Shown: positions 1 to 7,583, counted from the stretch's first letter. The stretch is 64,000 nt of DNA from an uncultured Emticicia sp. (GCF_937903345.1 NZ_CALCZQ010000032.1:248001-312000), one strand, 5' to 3'. Numbers and translations: made by a program. The notes: generated from the sequence alone by a model not told the origin.

Positions 1-807
1 GTAGCCTTCTACCAAATAACAATTATCTTCTACCCGAATCGAATTTTTGGCTTGCTGAATACCATAAACGATATAACTTTTGTGATAAACTGCCGTTTCT
101 GGAGAGTTTAAATATTTGGGTGAATTTGGGTCTTTTTTCAGTATCCTAGCTCCAAATGCAATTGGTTTTCCGCCGACGTTATGTATCGGAAAGATTACTC
201 TTGCTCTGAATCTATCAATCGGGTCTTTGCCTTCTTTTACAATTGAAAGTCCAGCTTTTTCTAGAATATCGACTGAAAAGCCGTTTTTGAGGGCGTGTTT
301 GGTAAACGCATCCCATCCGTCGGGACTGTATCCTAACTCAAATCGCTGAATTGTGGTATGATTAAAGCCACGTTCTTTAAAATAACTTTGTCCAATACTT
401 TGCCCTTCTGGGCTTTTCCAAAGTTGGTCTTGGTAATATTTATTGGCAAAGTCTAAAACGATATATAGACTTTCTTTCTCGTTTTGGGCTTGTTGTTCTT
501 CGTTGGTTACCTCTTTTTCGGCTACTTCAATTCCATATTTTTTTGCCAAATGCTTGAGGGCTTCGGGGTAGCCGATTCCTTCAATTTCCATTACAAAACG
601 CACCGAGTCGCCTGCTTTGCCACATCCAAAACACTTATAAATACCTTTGGCCGGTGAAACGTAAAACGAGGGAGTTTTTTCGTTATGAAAAGGGCAACAG
701 GCTATCATGTTTGCTCCCCGTTTTTTGAGAGAAACGTATTCGCCAACGATTTCGGTTACGTCGGCGACTTGTAAAATCTGTTGCACTGTTTCTTGACTTA
801 TCCTCAT
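1..807 (-). CDS. dnaG: DNA primase DnaG, N-terminal part (cut by window edge)
   Basis: The 269 visible residues are the N-terminal zinc-binding and start of the RNA polymerase domain of replicative primase, which makes RNA primers for Okazaki fragments at the fork. The CHC2 zinc site is complete: CPFH near residues 38-41 and CFGC near 59-62. The reading frame starts at ATG (805-807) with MRISQETVQQIL and runs open to base 1, where the last residues, VEGY, are the first strand of the Toprim domain (usual motif VEGYMD). The Toprim core and the helicase-interacting C-terminus therefore lie outside the window. A TAACTTTG box at 870-877 on the same strand is a good promoter. Identity is very secure; only its length is unknown. 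Confidence 0.97.
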   Translation of the reverse strand, partial: MRISQETVQQILQVADVTEIVGEYVSLKKRGANMIACCPFHNEKTPSFYVSPAKGIYKCFGCGKAGDSVRFVMEIEGIGYPEALKHLAKKYGIEVAEKEVTNEEQQAQNEKESLYIVLDFANKYYQDQLWKSPEGQSIGQSYFKERGFNHTTIQRFELGYSPDGWDAFTKHALKNGFSVDILEKAGLSIVKEGKDPIDRFRARVIFPIHNVGGKPIAFGARILKKDPNSPKYLNSPETAVYHKSYIVYGIQQAKNSIRVEDNCYLVEGY

Positions 808-851
808 GCTGCAATTTACTCAGTACTTAATCAAAATGACACATTTTGTGC

Positions 852-859
852 TACTTTTG
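852..859 (+). promoter_or_regulatory. -7 promoter box for the TRIC-channel gene
   Basis: TACTTTTG matches the Bacteroidota -7 consensus TAnnTTTG. It lies 20 bases before the GTG start at 880, giving a very short leader. No clear -33 TTG was found. It faces the dnaG -7 box at 870-877 with 10 bases between them. Confidence 0.55.
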
Positions 860-869
860 TTCCCAAAAA

Positions 870-877
870 CAAAGTTA
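870..877 (-). promoter_or_regulatory. -7 promoter box for dnaG
   Basis: On the minus strand this reads TAACTTTG, a full match to TAnnTTTG, 62 bases upstream of the dnaG ATG. A TTG at 902-900 with a 22-base spacer could be its -33 element. Confidence 0.55.
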
Positions 878-879
878 CA

Positions 880-1488
880 GTGGAATTTTATACTTTTATC
901 AATATTGGCGGAACAATTGCCTTTGCGGCATCGGGTACTTTGGCGGGAATCCGTAAAAAACTCGATGTCTTTGGGTTGTCCGTGATTGCTTTTGTGACAT
1001 CTGTCGGCGGAGGGACAATTCGTGATATTTTGATTGGACATTTGCCTGTAAAATGGATTCTCGATTCTTCTATTGTATTGCTCATTGCAGGCGTAACGCT
1101 CATTACGGTTTTGTTTAAAAAACGCATCGAAAAATTGGATAAAACGCTTACTTTTTTCGATTCTCTCGGGCTTGGATTTTTTACACTCAGAGGAATTCAA
1201 GAAGGGATTGCTGTTCAGTTGGATATTCCTTCTTGTTTGATTTTGGGTACGATTACGGCTTGTTTTGGTGGCGTGATTCGAGATATTTTATTGAACGAAA
1301 TTCCGACTATTTTCCGAAAAGAAATCTATGCTTCGGCCTGTATTTTGGGCGGAATTGTCTTCTTTTTACTCCAAAAATTCAATATTTCTGATGAAATTAT
1401 AGAAATTATTACGATTCTTACTATTTTTGGCCTAAGGCTTATTGCCGTAAAAATGAATATTTCATTGCCGAAAGTTGACGGATTGTAG
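880..1488 (+). CDS. Trimeric intracellular cation (TRIC/UPF0126, YadS-like) channel family protein
   Basis: A membrane protein of 202 residues, close to the usual 200-210 of this family, whose structurally studied members form trimeric cation channels in the inner membrane. The fold is an internal repeat of three helices; each half carries the signature glycine-rich turn followed by RD: GGGTIRD near residues 43-49 and GGVIRD in the second half. I chose the GTG at 880 because the family begins with (M)EFYTFINIGGTIAFAASG-like sequence and because the -7 box ends at 859; the reading frame stays open upstream to 781 but that part would overlap the dnaG start. Transcribed divergently from dnaG. 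The physiological ion is not known for bacterial members. Confidence 0.9.
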   Translation: MEFYTFINIGGTIAFAASGTLAGIRKKLDVFGLSVIAFVTSVGGGTIRDILIGHLPVKWILDSSIVLLIAGVTLITVLFKKRIEKLDKTLTFFDSLGLGFFTLRGIQEGIAVQLDIPSCLILGTITACFGGVIRDILLNEIPTIFRKEIYASACILGGIVFFLLQKFNISDEIIEIITILTIFGLRLIAVKMNISLPKVDGL

Positions 1489-1679
1489 TATGAACTTTAA
1501 AAATGATTGAGGCAGGATTGACAGGTGTAAATGTGTTTTGAAAAAGTCTTGAAAAATCATAAGAGTATGACTATTCTGAAAGTTGTTAAACCTAAATGCC
1601 TATCTAAAATGAATCAAAGTAGAGTAAGTGTTGCATATTTCTACTTTATGAATAAATGATTACCGTATCAAATCTCATG

Positions 1680-2687
1680 TCATTTTTGTCTGACGTATTT
1701 TGTCTCTGGTCTTTTCAAACGAGCCAAATAAGCAAAAGTAGCAAGTCCAGCCATGAGTGTTAAGGCCGAAAGCCCCAACTGCTGCAGTGATGGTCTTAGT
1801 ACCCACATGGCACCTATAAACTGCACAATAAGAATAATATATAGAAAAGTCGCAATAGCTTTACGAGGTAATTTGCTTATAACAAACGAGCCAAGTGGAG
1901 CAAAAAACGCTACAAACGGAATACAAGCTAACCACATTTCAAATGCTTCTTGCTGAAAATCGCCGATAACAGCTCCGTGAATAAAGAACCCAAGCAGGGT
2001 TTCAAGCGTCATGATAATAACCGAAGAAGGAACAGCAACTTTTTCATTGATGCGGTAATAAATTGTCATCAAACAGAAGGTGAAAATATTGATTCCTGTG
2101 CCGAAAATAGACGAAATTATGCCACCGATAAGTCCAAAAATGACAAGTCTGACCATATCTGAACGCATGAAATTTTGAATTTCATCAAAAACTTCTCGTT
2201 GAGGTTTACTGTTTTCGTACCACAAAACTAACCCAAAACTCAGCCAAAGTGAGACAAAAAATAATTTTGCCAATGGTGCAGAAATTAGTGGGACGATATA
2301 GTATGTACCCAAAACAAGTCCAAAAAACCCGCCGAAGGTAACGTATTTGATGTAATTCCAATCGACTTTGATTTTTAATCCTAGAATTAGTAATGAGGCC
2401 GAAGTCATGCCAATACTTTGAATGGCAAAGGTAAAATTTCGGGCAACCGTTGGTTCAATTTTAAACAAAAGTGTAAAAACTGGATACGCAACAGCCCCAC
2501 TTCCTTCGGGGGTTGAACCTCCGATAAATGACCCAAAAATCATGGTAAGCACCGCTGCCCAATGTTTAGTAAAAACAAAGAAACTATCTGTCGAGGTAAC
2601 ATAAAAAGCCCAACAACACAGCACAATCACAACGAAGCCGATGTATAAATAAGGGATTTTGTTTTTGTTAGTTTTCTCGACTGGCAT
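1680..2687 (-). CDS. TauE/SafE family (sulfite exporter-like) permease
   Basis: A 335-residue inner-membrane protein with about nine hydrophobic helices and the two similar halves typical of the TauE/SafE (DUF81) family, whose studied members export sulfite, sulfoacetate or related organosulfur anions. The glycine-rich loop GSFIGGSTPEGSGA near residues 52-65 and the second-half copy GLIGGIISSIFGTGINIF near 190-207 are the paired membrane-embedded motifs. It is somewhat longer than the usual 250-270 residues because of the extended first helix and a cytoplasmic loop near 155-170. It stands alone, divergent from the coiled-coil gene at 2762. No sulfur-metabolism genes lie nearby, so the substrate cannot be inferred. 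Confidence 0.88.
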   Translation of the reverse strand: MPVEKTNKNKIPYLYIGFVVIVLCCWAFYVTSTDSFFVFTKHWAAVLTMIFGSFIGGSTPEGSGAVAYPVFTLLFKIEPTVARNFTFAIQSIGMTSASLLILGLKIKVDWNYIKYVTFGGFFGLVLGTYYIVPLISAPLAKLFFVSLWLSFGLVLWYENSKPQREVFDEIQNFMRSDMVRLVIFGLIGGIISSIFGTGINIFTFCLMTIYYRINEKVAVPSSVIIMTLETLLGFFIHGAVIGDFQQEAFEMWLACIPFVAFFAPLGSFVISKLPRKAIATFLYIILIVQFIGAMWVLRPSLQQLGLSALTLMAGLATFAYLARLKRPETKYVRQK

Positions 2688-2699
2688 AGAAAAATATGT

Positions 2700-2707
2700 T
2701 ACTTTTG
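2700..2707 (+). promoter_or_regulatory. -7 promoter box for the coiled-coil gene
   Basis: TACTTTTG, a full TAnnTTTG match, 54 bases before the ATG at 2762. It faces the permease -7 box at 2721-2728 with 13 bases between. Confidence 0.5.
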
Positions 2708-2720
2708 TGAATGTGATTTA

Positions 2721-2728
2721 CAAAGTTA
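2721..2728 (-). promoter_or_regulatory. -7 promoter box for the TauE/SafE permease
   Basis: Minus-strand TAACTTTG, full consensus, 33 bases upstream of the permease ATG at 2687. No matching -33 TTG at the normal distance. Confidence 0.5.
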
Positions 2729-2761
2729 ATGGCAAATATCAACTTTTAATTATTTATTTTG

Positions 2762-3166
2762 ATGAAAAATATTGATGAAATTTTACAAAAATTGCTTGCC
2801 GAGCAAGATTTTTTGAAAGAAATGCAAGGGCGAATAGTAGAGAATTATGATATCATGATTCAGAATCAGCAACAAAATGCTGACAACCATGAGGTGGTGA
2901 TACATAATCAAACAACAATTATTCGTAATCAAGAAATCATTGTCAATAATCAGATAAATATTGTTAGAAATCAGAAGCAGATTGTTCAAAATCAAGTACA
3001 ACTCGATTCGATTTTACAAACACAAAGCTATTTATTAAATTTGGTAAGGAGATTGTCAGGTGAAAATGAAACGCTGGAAGAAACCAGTCAATTTATTGAG
3101 AATATAGTTGAAGCAAAACGAGAAAATATCAAATCAAGGCCTTTTAATGACCCAAGTTCACTTTAA
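2762..3166 (+). CDS. Small coiled-coil protein with asparagine-layered heptads
   Basis: A 134-residue protein with no signal peptide or membrane segment and no recognised family. After an acidic start (residues 1-24) it has a strikingly regular heptad block: asparagine sits at residues 28, 35, 42, 49, 56, 63, 70 and 77, usually followed by glutamine, and a branched aliphatic residue (I, V or M) lies three positions before almost every one. This is the pattern of a parallel coiled coil with hydrophobic 'a' and asparagine 'd' layers. A more ordinary leucine-rich stretch follows (residues 81-97), then a charged tail. The ATG at 2762 is preferred to the TTG just before it. Function unknown; oligomeric scaffold is only an inference. 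Confidence 0.75.
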   Translation: MKNIDEILQKLLAEQDFLKEMQGRIVENYDIMIQNQQQNADNHEVVIHNQTTIIRNQEIIVNNQINIVRNQKQIVQNQVQLDSILQTQSYLLNLVRRLSGENETLEETSQFIENIVEAKRENIKSRPFNDPSSL

Positions 3167-3167
3167 A

Positions 3168-3180
3168 AACCTGCAAGGTT
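3168..3180 (-). terminator. Short hairpin after the XRE regulator gene
   Basis: AACCT-GCA-AGGTT lies between two convergent genes; on the minus strand it is followed by a run of T, so it could end the XRE regulator transcript. The stem is only 5 bp. Confidence 0.35.
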
Positions 3181-3197
3181 AAAAAAACTTCCAAATC

Positions 3198-3653
3198 TTA
3201 CCCAAGTAGCTTCTCTTCTAAAAGTCTAACCTGAATCTGCAAAGATTTGATTTCCGAATCTTTACTTTCTACTATTTGTTTGACCAATTTTAGCTGAATT
3301 TGTAAGCCTTCTATTTGTTGGCTTTGTAATTTATTGTGAAATTCGAGCTGTCGTTTTTCATTGCTAAAATCTTCGTTAGACTCTTTACTAAGCTTTGACT
3401 TATCTTTTGAATGAAGAAAGTTGTTGAGTTGTTGTTCGGTTAATTCCGAAAAATCGGAATTTTGAAAGTCATCAATATTAATTCCGAAATAATCGCTAAT
3501 CAAATCACAGATATCTAAAGGAGGGAAAGTTTTACCGATTTCATAATCAGAAATAGCACTTTTACTGATTTTTAGACTTTCACCTAGCTTTTCTAAAGTT
3601 ATCTTTTGTTGCTTTCGTAAAATTCTGAGATTCTTACCAAATCTATTTTCCAT
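3198..3653 (-). CDS. XRE-family helix-turn-helix regulator with C-terminal coiled coil
   Basis: A 151-residue predicted DNA-binding protein. Residues 1-60 form an HTH_3/Cro-CI domain: FGKNLRILRKQQKITLEKLGESLKISKSAISDYEIGKTFP has the usual recognition helix (SKSAISDYE) and the conserved closing I-x-x-F-x-I segment. Residues 90-150 are strongly heptad (LQSQQIEGLQIQLKLVKQIV and further), so it should bind as a dimer or higher oligomer. Such short XRE proteins with coiled-coil tails are common stand-alone regulators in Bacteroidota. An inverted repeat TTCC-N8-GGAA at 3680-3695, 27 bases upstream of the start, is a candidate operator for self-control. Target genes are unknown. Confidence 0.88.
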   Translation of the reverse strand: MENRFGKNLRILRKQQKITLEKLGESLKISKSAISDYEIGKTFPPLDICDLISDYFGINIDDFQNSDFSELTEQQLNNFLHSKDKSKLSKESNEDFSNEKRQLEFHNKLQSQQIEGLQIQLKLVKQIVESKDSEIKSLQIQVRLLEEKLLG

Positions 3654-3679
3654 TCTGTTAGGAATTGATTCTTATTTAT

Positions 3680-3695
3680 TTCCGTAAATATGGAA
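3680..3695. promoter_or_regulatory. Possible operator of the XRE regulator
   Basis: TTCCGTAAATATGGAA is an inverted repeat (TTCC-N8-GGAA) upstream of the XRE gene start. A related perfect dyad, AATTCCGA-AAAA-TCGGAATT, lies inside the gene at 3442-3461, which supports a shared binding half-site. Confidence 0.35.
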
Positions 3696-3828
3696 TTGTT
3701 TCGGGTTATGTAATTTTTGCCATAGCAATTTAAGAAATTTGGTAGAGATTAAAAAATCAAATGTGTAAAAGACGGCTTCTAAAAGCTGATTAAATTGTAT
3801 TTTTCAGACTTTTTCGATTAGAAGATGT

Positions 3829-5802
3829 TTATTTAGTGTTTAAATCAATATAGGCATCATACTGCCCGCCATGCGTTTGGCCACATCCGCCACCAATATA
3901 TAATTGTTTTGCATTTTCAATATTTTCCTCATTGACTGCCTTGCCATCAACTGTAAAAACAACTTTTCCACCTACTGGTACATCAACAGAAAAATGAGTA
4001 GATACAAGGTCAGGCCTCATAATTGAAACTCTTTCGTATTCTTTACCATCTAAATCTTTTAAAACAACTCTTTGTATTCGTTTTTTAGGGGCATCTAATT
4101 GTTTTTTTACGTTGTCAACAGCTATTCTATATTGTTTTTCATTCTCTAATAGTAATTCTTTGTTTTTGGTGGTGTTTAAAATAATAACACCATCTGCCGC
4201 ACGTAAGCCATATTTCTCAATTGCACGTTGACTTCCCTTTGAATATATTTCGGAACCTCTTGTGTTGCTTGGGTTTATCCGATATAAAATACTCGATGGA
4301 TATTCCTCTTCATTAATAAAAACTAAAGGATTTTTTCCAAGTTTATTTGCTTCTAAAATTGTGCGTAGGGTATCTTGGTTTTTTATGGGTCTTGTATCTG
4401 GAAAAGGAATCTTGATAGTTCTTGATATAACTCCATTATCATTACTTGTAAAAAAACTGGGCAATTTTGCAGATAAGTTTATATTTATTAATGGAATATT
4501 ATCTAATTTGGTTAAATATGGATACAGTACAGGTCCCATTACTGTTGAATAAACATGAAAAAAAGGCCTTGTCCCTTTATATTTTTGGTTTAAATAAATT
4601 CCTTCTCCTTTTACAATAAAATCTCTTCCTTCAACCAATAATTGGTTTTTTATAATGACTTTGAAACTATCAATATTTCCTTTTTTAGTAGGCTTTATGC
4701 TTAGATAATAAGTGAATTTTGTAGAATCAATTTGCACCATTTTTTCTTTTTTTAAAGTATCTGAAAATACTTTCTTTAAATTTTCGGTTCTCAATTTACC
4801 TTTTTTTAAAATAGATTCTGACGTTTCTTTTACTGTTTTTTTCTCCTCTTTCTCCTGATAAACCCTCACAACTTTCTTGTGTGCAAAGGCCATAACGCCT
4901 GCTGCAATGAATGGCAATGATAAAAAATACAACAGCTTTTTCTTGTTTTTTGTTGGTGTTTTAAATAAAAACTGGATTCGTTCTGATAGCGGTTTTGTGC
5001 TAAACTGATTGATAATCATGGCATTTGGAGCAAGGCTGAGTTTTAATAATAAATGTGCATATTCTCGACTATCATAAGAGGCTGACATGAGTGCATCAAC
5101 CTCGTATTCGTGTATTTGTTTCAGAGATTTTTGATAGAAATAAACAATAGGATTGAACCAAAATGCAGCTTTCAACATACTTAAAATAAGTAAATCAAGC
5201 GTGTGTAGGCGTTGTGCATGAAAACTTTCGTGGGCAATAATCATTGCTTCTTCGTGTGGATTTAGATTATCGGGATTTAGGAATACATAATTAAAAAACG
5301 AGGAATTACTTTGGCTTTTAGTAATCAAAATCTTTAATCTACGGTTGCTTTTTAGGTAGCTGAGCGATGCGGGCGACGTTTCGCTCGAAGCCATCGAATT
5401 ATATGCTTTTTTTATGGTGTAAAGAACTATCAGAAGATTCTTTGTAAAAACAAAAATCATCATTCCAAAACCCAGTAAATAGATTGAATTTAATATTTGT
5501 ATCCATTCAATAGTTTTAAAATCAATTTCCTCTATGCCTTTTGTTGGCTGAATGGCATTTGATTGATTATAAGCACTTTCCTGTACTTCTTCAAACGGAA
5601 TATTTACTTCCTCACTCGCTTGAGGCTCAAGCACAATAATTTCAGTCCGCACATAGCTTAGGAGTGGAATTGTGAGGCTCAATGCCAACGAAAAAAGCAA
5701 ATAAAAACGATTAAGGGCATGAAAACTCAATCGGCGAAACCCGAAAAAGTACAACCCGTAAAAAGCCAAAAGGCAAATGGAAGATTTGAGAAGATAGTCC
5801 AT
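3829..5802 (-). CDS. M56-family (BlaR1-like) membrane metallopeptidase / antirepressor
   Basis: A 657-residue sensor-protease of the BlaR1/MecR1 M56 family. Membrane helices lie near residues 5-22, 33-50, 103-130 and about 282-300. The cytosolic zinc protease is intact: HESFH at 191-195 and a downstream EYEVDA (near 232-237) supplying the third ligand. In the known family, a periplasmic signal triggers cleavage of the partner repressor. The partner, a BlaI-type repressor, is encoded 12 bases upstream in the same operon. Instead of a penicillin-binding sensor, the C-terminal half (from about 480) looks like the TonB-plug fold (RAIEKYGLRAADGVIILNT), as is usual in Bacteroidota versions. The signal is therefore not predicted to be a beta-lactam. 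Confidence 0.9.
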   Translation of the reverse strand: MDYLLKSSICLLAFYGLYFFGFRRLSFHALNRFYLLFSLALSLTIPLLSYVRTEIIVLEPQASEEVNIPFEEVQESAYNQSNAIQPTKGIEEIDFKTIEWIQILNSIYLLGFGMMIFVFTKNLLIVLYTIKKAYNSMASSETSPASLSYLKSNRRLKILITKSQSNSSFFNYVFLNPDNLNPHEEAMIIAHESFHAQRLHTLDLLILSMLKAAFWFNPIVYFYQKSLKQIHEYEVDALMSASYDSREYAHLLLKLSLAPNAMIINQFSTKPLSERIQFLFKTPTKNKKKLLYFLSLPFIAAGVMAFAHKKVVRVYQEKEEKKTVKETSESILKKGKLRTENLKKVFSDTLKKEKMVQIDSTKFTYYLSIKPTKKGNIDSFKVIIKNQLLVEGRDFIVKGEGIYLNQKYKGTRPFFHVYSTVMGPVLYPYLTKLDNIPLININLSAKLPSFFTSNDNGVISRTIKIPFPDTRPIKNQDTLRTILEANKLGKNPLVFINEEEYPSSILYRINPSNTRGSEIYSKGSQRAIEKYGLRAADGVIILNTTKNKELLLENEKQYRIAVDNVKKQLDAPKKRIQRVVLKDLDGKEYERVSIMRPDLVSTHFSVDVPVGGKVVFTVDGKAVNEENIENAKQLYIGGGCGQTHGGQYDAYIDLNTK

Positions 5803-5814
5803 ATAGTAAAACTT

Positions 5815-6174
5815 TTAGCGACTGTTTATCAAACTTTTTAGTTTTTCAATCTCCTCTTCCGTCAGATTTTCTTCTTTTACCATAAAAGAGAGCAGGTTTT
5901 CAACAGAATTATCAAAATAATCGGCAAATACCTTTCTGAAACTTCGCTGCCCGTATTCTTCTTTTGAGATTATCGGAAAATACTCATAAGTTTTTCCATA
6001 AGCCTTATAACTCAGAAAACCCTTACTTTCTAGCAACCGTACCACCGATGAAATCGTATTGTAAGGTGGCTTTGGGCAATCGGGCATTTTTTCAATAATG
6101 TCTCTCACCAAACATCGGTCCAAATCCCAGATGATTTGCATGATGCGTTCTTCAGTTTTTGTTAGTTCTTCCAT
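5815..6174 (-). CDS. BlaI/MecI/CopY-family transcriptional repressor
   Basis: A 119-residue winged-helix repressor. Residues 1-75 hold the DNA-binding domain (LTKTEERIMQIIWDL at the start, then the recognition region YNTISSVVRLLESKGFL) and the rest is the dimerisation helix region where M56 proteases cut family members. It is the first gene of a two-gene operon with the M56 protease, 12 bases apart, the classic repressor-protease arrangement. Overlapping CAGTT/AACTG dyads at 6200-6226, 26-52 bases upstream of the ATG, are the likely operator, so the operon should repress itself. Other target genes cannot be named from the window. Confidence 0.93.
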   Translation of the reverse strand: MEELTKTEERIMQIIWDLDRCLVRDIIEKMPDCPKPPYNTISSVVRLLESKGFLSYKAYGKTYEYFPIISKEEYGQRSFRKVFADYFDNSVENLLSFMVKEENLTEEEIEKLKSLINSR

Positions 6175-6199
6175 GATGAAATAAAGTAAAAACTAATTA

Positions 6200-6226
6200 T
6201 TCAGTTTTACAACTGAATTTACAGTT
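6200..6226. promoter_or_regulatory. Probable BlaI-type operator
   Basis: Two overlapping perfect dyads share one arm: TTCAGTT-TTAC-AACTGAA (6200-6217) and AACTG-AATTTA-CAGTT (6211-6226). They lie just upstream of the repressor gene, where BlaI-family proteins are known to bind dyads in their own promoters. Confidence 0.55.
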
Positions 6227-6328
6227 ATATTATTTATATAGCAGTTGATGCATAGATTTATATGATAAATTCGAATAAACGTATTGAGACTATTGTCTAA
6301 CTTATGTTTCCTTATGTTTGCTTAAAAA

Positions 6329-6358
6329 CCATAAATTCCGTTATAATGGAATTTATGG
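6329..6358 (-). terminator. Perfect 11-bp hairpin
   Basis: CCATAAATTCC and GGAATTTATGG flank an 8-base loop. On the minus strand the stem is followed by TTTTTAAG, so it could act as an intrinsic terminator or a protein-binding dyad upstream of the blaI operon. No minus-strand gene ends here, which leaves its job open. Confidence 0.4.
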
Positions 6359-6665
6359 CTAGCGTTTAGTAATTATAAACAGCTGCTTTAAATGATTGAG
6401 CCTAAGCTACTCACTCTATAAAATATTTGAAAAATATTGAAAATTGATTGAAAAAATAACATGAAATAGTGCGATTTTACTATTTCTTTTACTTTATAGC
6501 TTAATATTTAATAAATAAACATAAAATTTAATGGAATTATTATCCATAAAATCGGAAAATATTTAAAAATGTATTTCCTTTGCAGTATCAATTAAAATAT
6601 GCAATAAAAAATAAAAATTATACTATTGTTTACTCACCATAATATTTAAATTTTACCAAAGAAAA

Positions 6666-7583
6666 ATGAAATCATTTATTAAATACGCATTCATGGGCTT
6701 AATGTGTGTAACATCAAGTCTTTATGCTCAAATGCCGCATGATGTTATTTATATGCCGAAAAGTACTGCTTGTATAGCGGTGTCCTACAGCAATAGTAGC
6801 TGGAAGGAATACTGGGAAAATACCCTCAAACGTGAAAATCTTAATATGGGAATCCATACGACTCAAAGTATAATGCCAATGGTTGCTGTTGGCTTTACTG
6901 ACAAGTTAAATCTAATTATAGCTGTACCTTACGTAAGTACCAAAACCAGTGCAGGCAATCTGATGGGGCAGAAGGGTATCCAAGACTTATCGGGCTGGTT
7001 GAAGTATCAGTTGGTCAAAAAAGATATAGGGATTTCGTTACATGGAGTGATTGGTGGATCTATTCCTGTGGGCAATTACGTACCGGATTTTTTACCTATG
7101 TCAATTGGCTTAAAGGCCAAAACTGTTACTAGTCGATTGATTGCTAACTACACCCACAAATCGGGGATGTATCTTACAGCACATACAAGTTATATTGTAA
7201 GGAGTAAGATAAAAGTTGACCGTGATGCTTATCAAGCCGACAACAGAGTCTATAATACGAACGAAGTAAGCGTGCCAAATGCCACCGATGTTGCTGCAAG
7301 ATTAGGTTATATCAAAGATGGTGGTCGAATTCAGGCTGAATTTTTTGCTGAGCATTTTACATGTGTCGGTGGCGATAACATACGCCGTAATGATATGCCT
7401 TTTCCGACTAATAATATGACCTTTACGAGTGTTGGTTTTTACGGAAAATACCAGCCCAAAAACATCGGTTTTAATGTAAGGATAGCAAAAGTAGTTGATG
7501 GACTAAATGTTGGTCAGACAATGGGCTTTTCGGTGGGTTTATTATACCAGTTAAATTATTTTAAAAAAGAAGAAAAGAAATAA
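6666..7583 (+). CDS. Putative outer-membrane beta-barrel protein (MetA-pathway/transporter-like)
   Basis: A 305-residue exported protein. The signal peptide is MKSFIKYAFMGLMCVTSSLYA with cleavage before QMPHD. The mature part has alternating amphipathic strands throughout (for example VAVGFTDKLNLIIAVPYV and GFYGKYQPKNIGFNVRIAKV) and ends close to an aromatic-rich strand, LYQLNYF, followed by a lysine/glutamate tail. This resembles the outer-membrane barrels annotated as putative phenol-degradation (MetA-pathway) transporters, a family with no firm substrate. It precedes the PAP2-fold lipoprotein by 69 bases on the same strand and may be co-transcribed with it, suggesting a shared surface role. 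The family call is moderate; outer-membrane location is more secure. Confidence 0.7.
   Translation: MKSFIKYAFMGLMCVTSSLYAQMPHDVIYMPKSTACIAVSYSNSSWKEYWENTLKRENLNMGIHTTQSIMPMVAVGFTDKLNLIIAVPYVSTKTSAGNLMGQKGIQDLSGWLKYQLVKKDIGISLHGVIGGSIPVGNYVPDFLPMSIGLKAKTVTSRLIANYTHKSGMYLTAHTSYIVRSKIKVDRDAYQADNRVYNTNEVSVPNATDVAARLGYIKDGGRIQAEFFAEHFTCVGGDNIRRNDMPFPTNNMTFTSVGFYGKYQPKNIGFNVRIAKVVDGLNVGQTMGFSVGLLYQLNYFKKEEKK

Larger units (their letters stand above)
6175..6665. other. AT-rich divergent intergenic region (491 bp)
   Basis: This gap separates the blaI operon (minus) from the outer-membrane protein gene (plus). It holds the BlaI-type dyads at 6200-6226 and a perfect hairpin at 6329-6358. The remaining part, about 6360-6665, is very AT-rich with no open frame or clear TAnnTTTG box. 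Confidence 0.6.

Noticed and set aside
116..349. Plus-strand frame of 77 codons
   Set aside because: It lies entirely inside dnaG on the opposite strand and has no known family features.
820..1200. Minus-strand frame of 126 codons opposite the TRIC-type channel gene
   Set aside because: The + strand frame has the repeated GGxIRD motifs and good homology-like features; the minus frame is a shadow.
2783..3001. Minus-strand frame opposite the coiled-coil gene
   Set aside because: It is the mirror of the 21-base repeat units that code the heptads and would give an implausible Leu/Ile/Asn-only protein.
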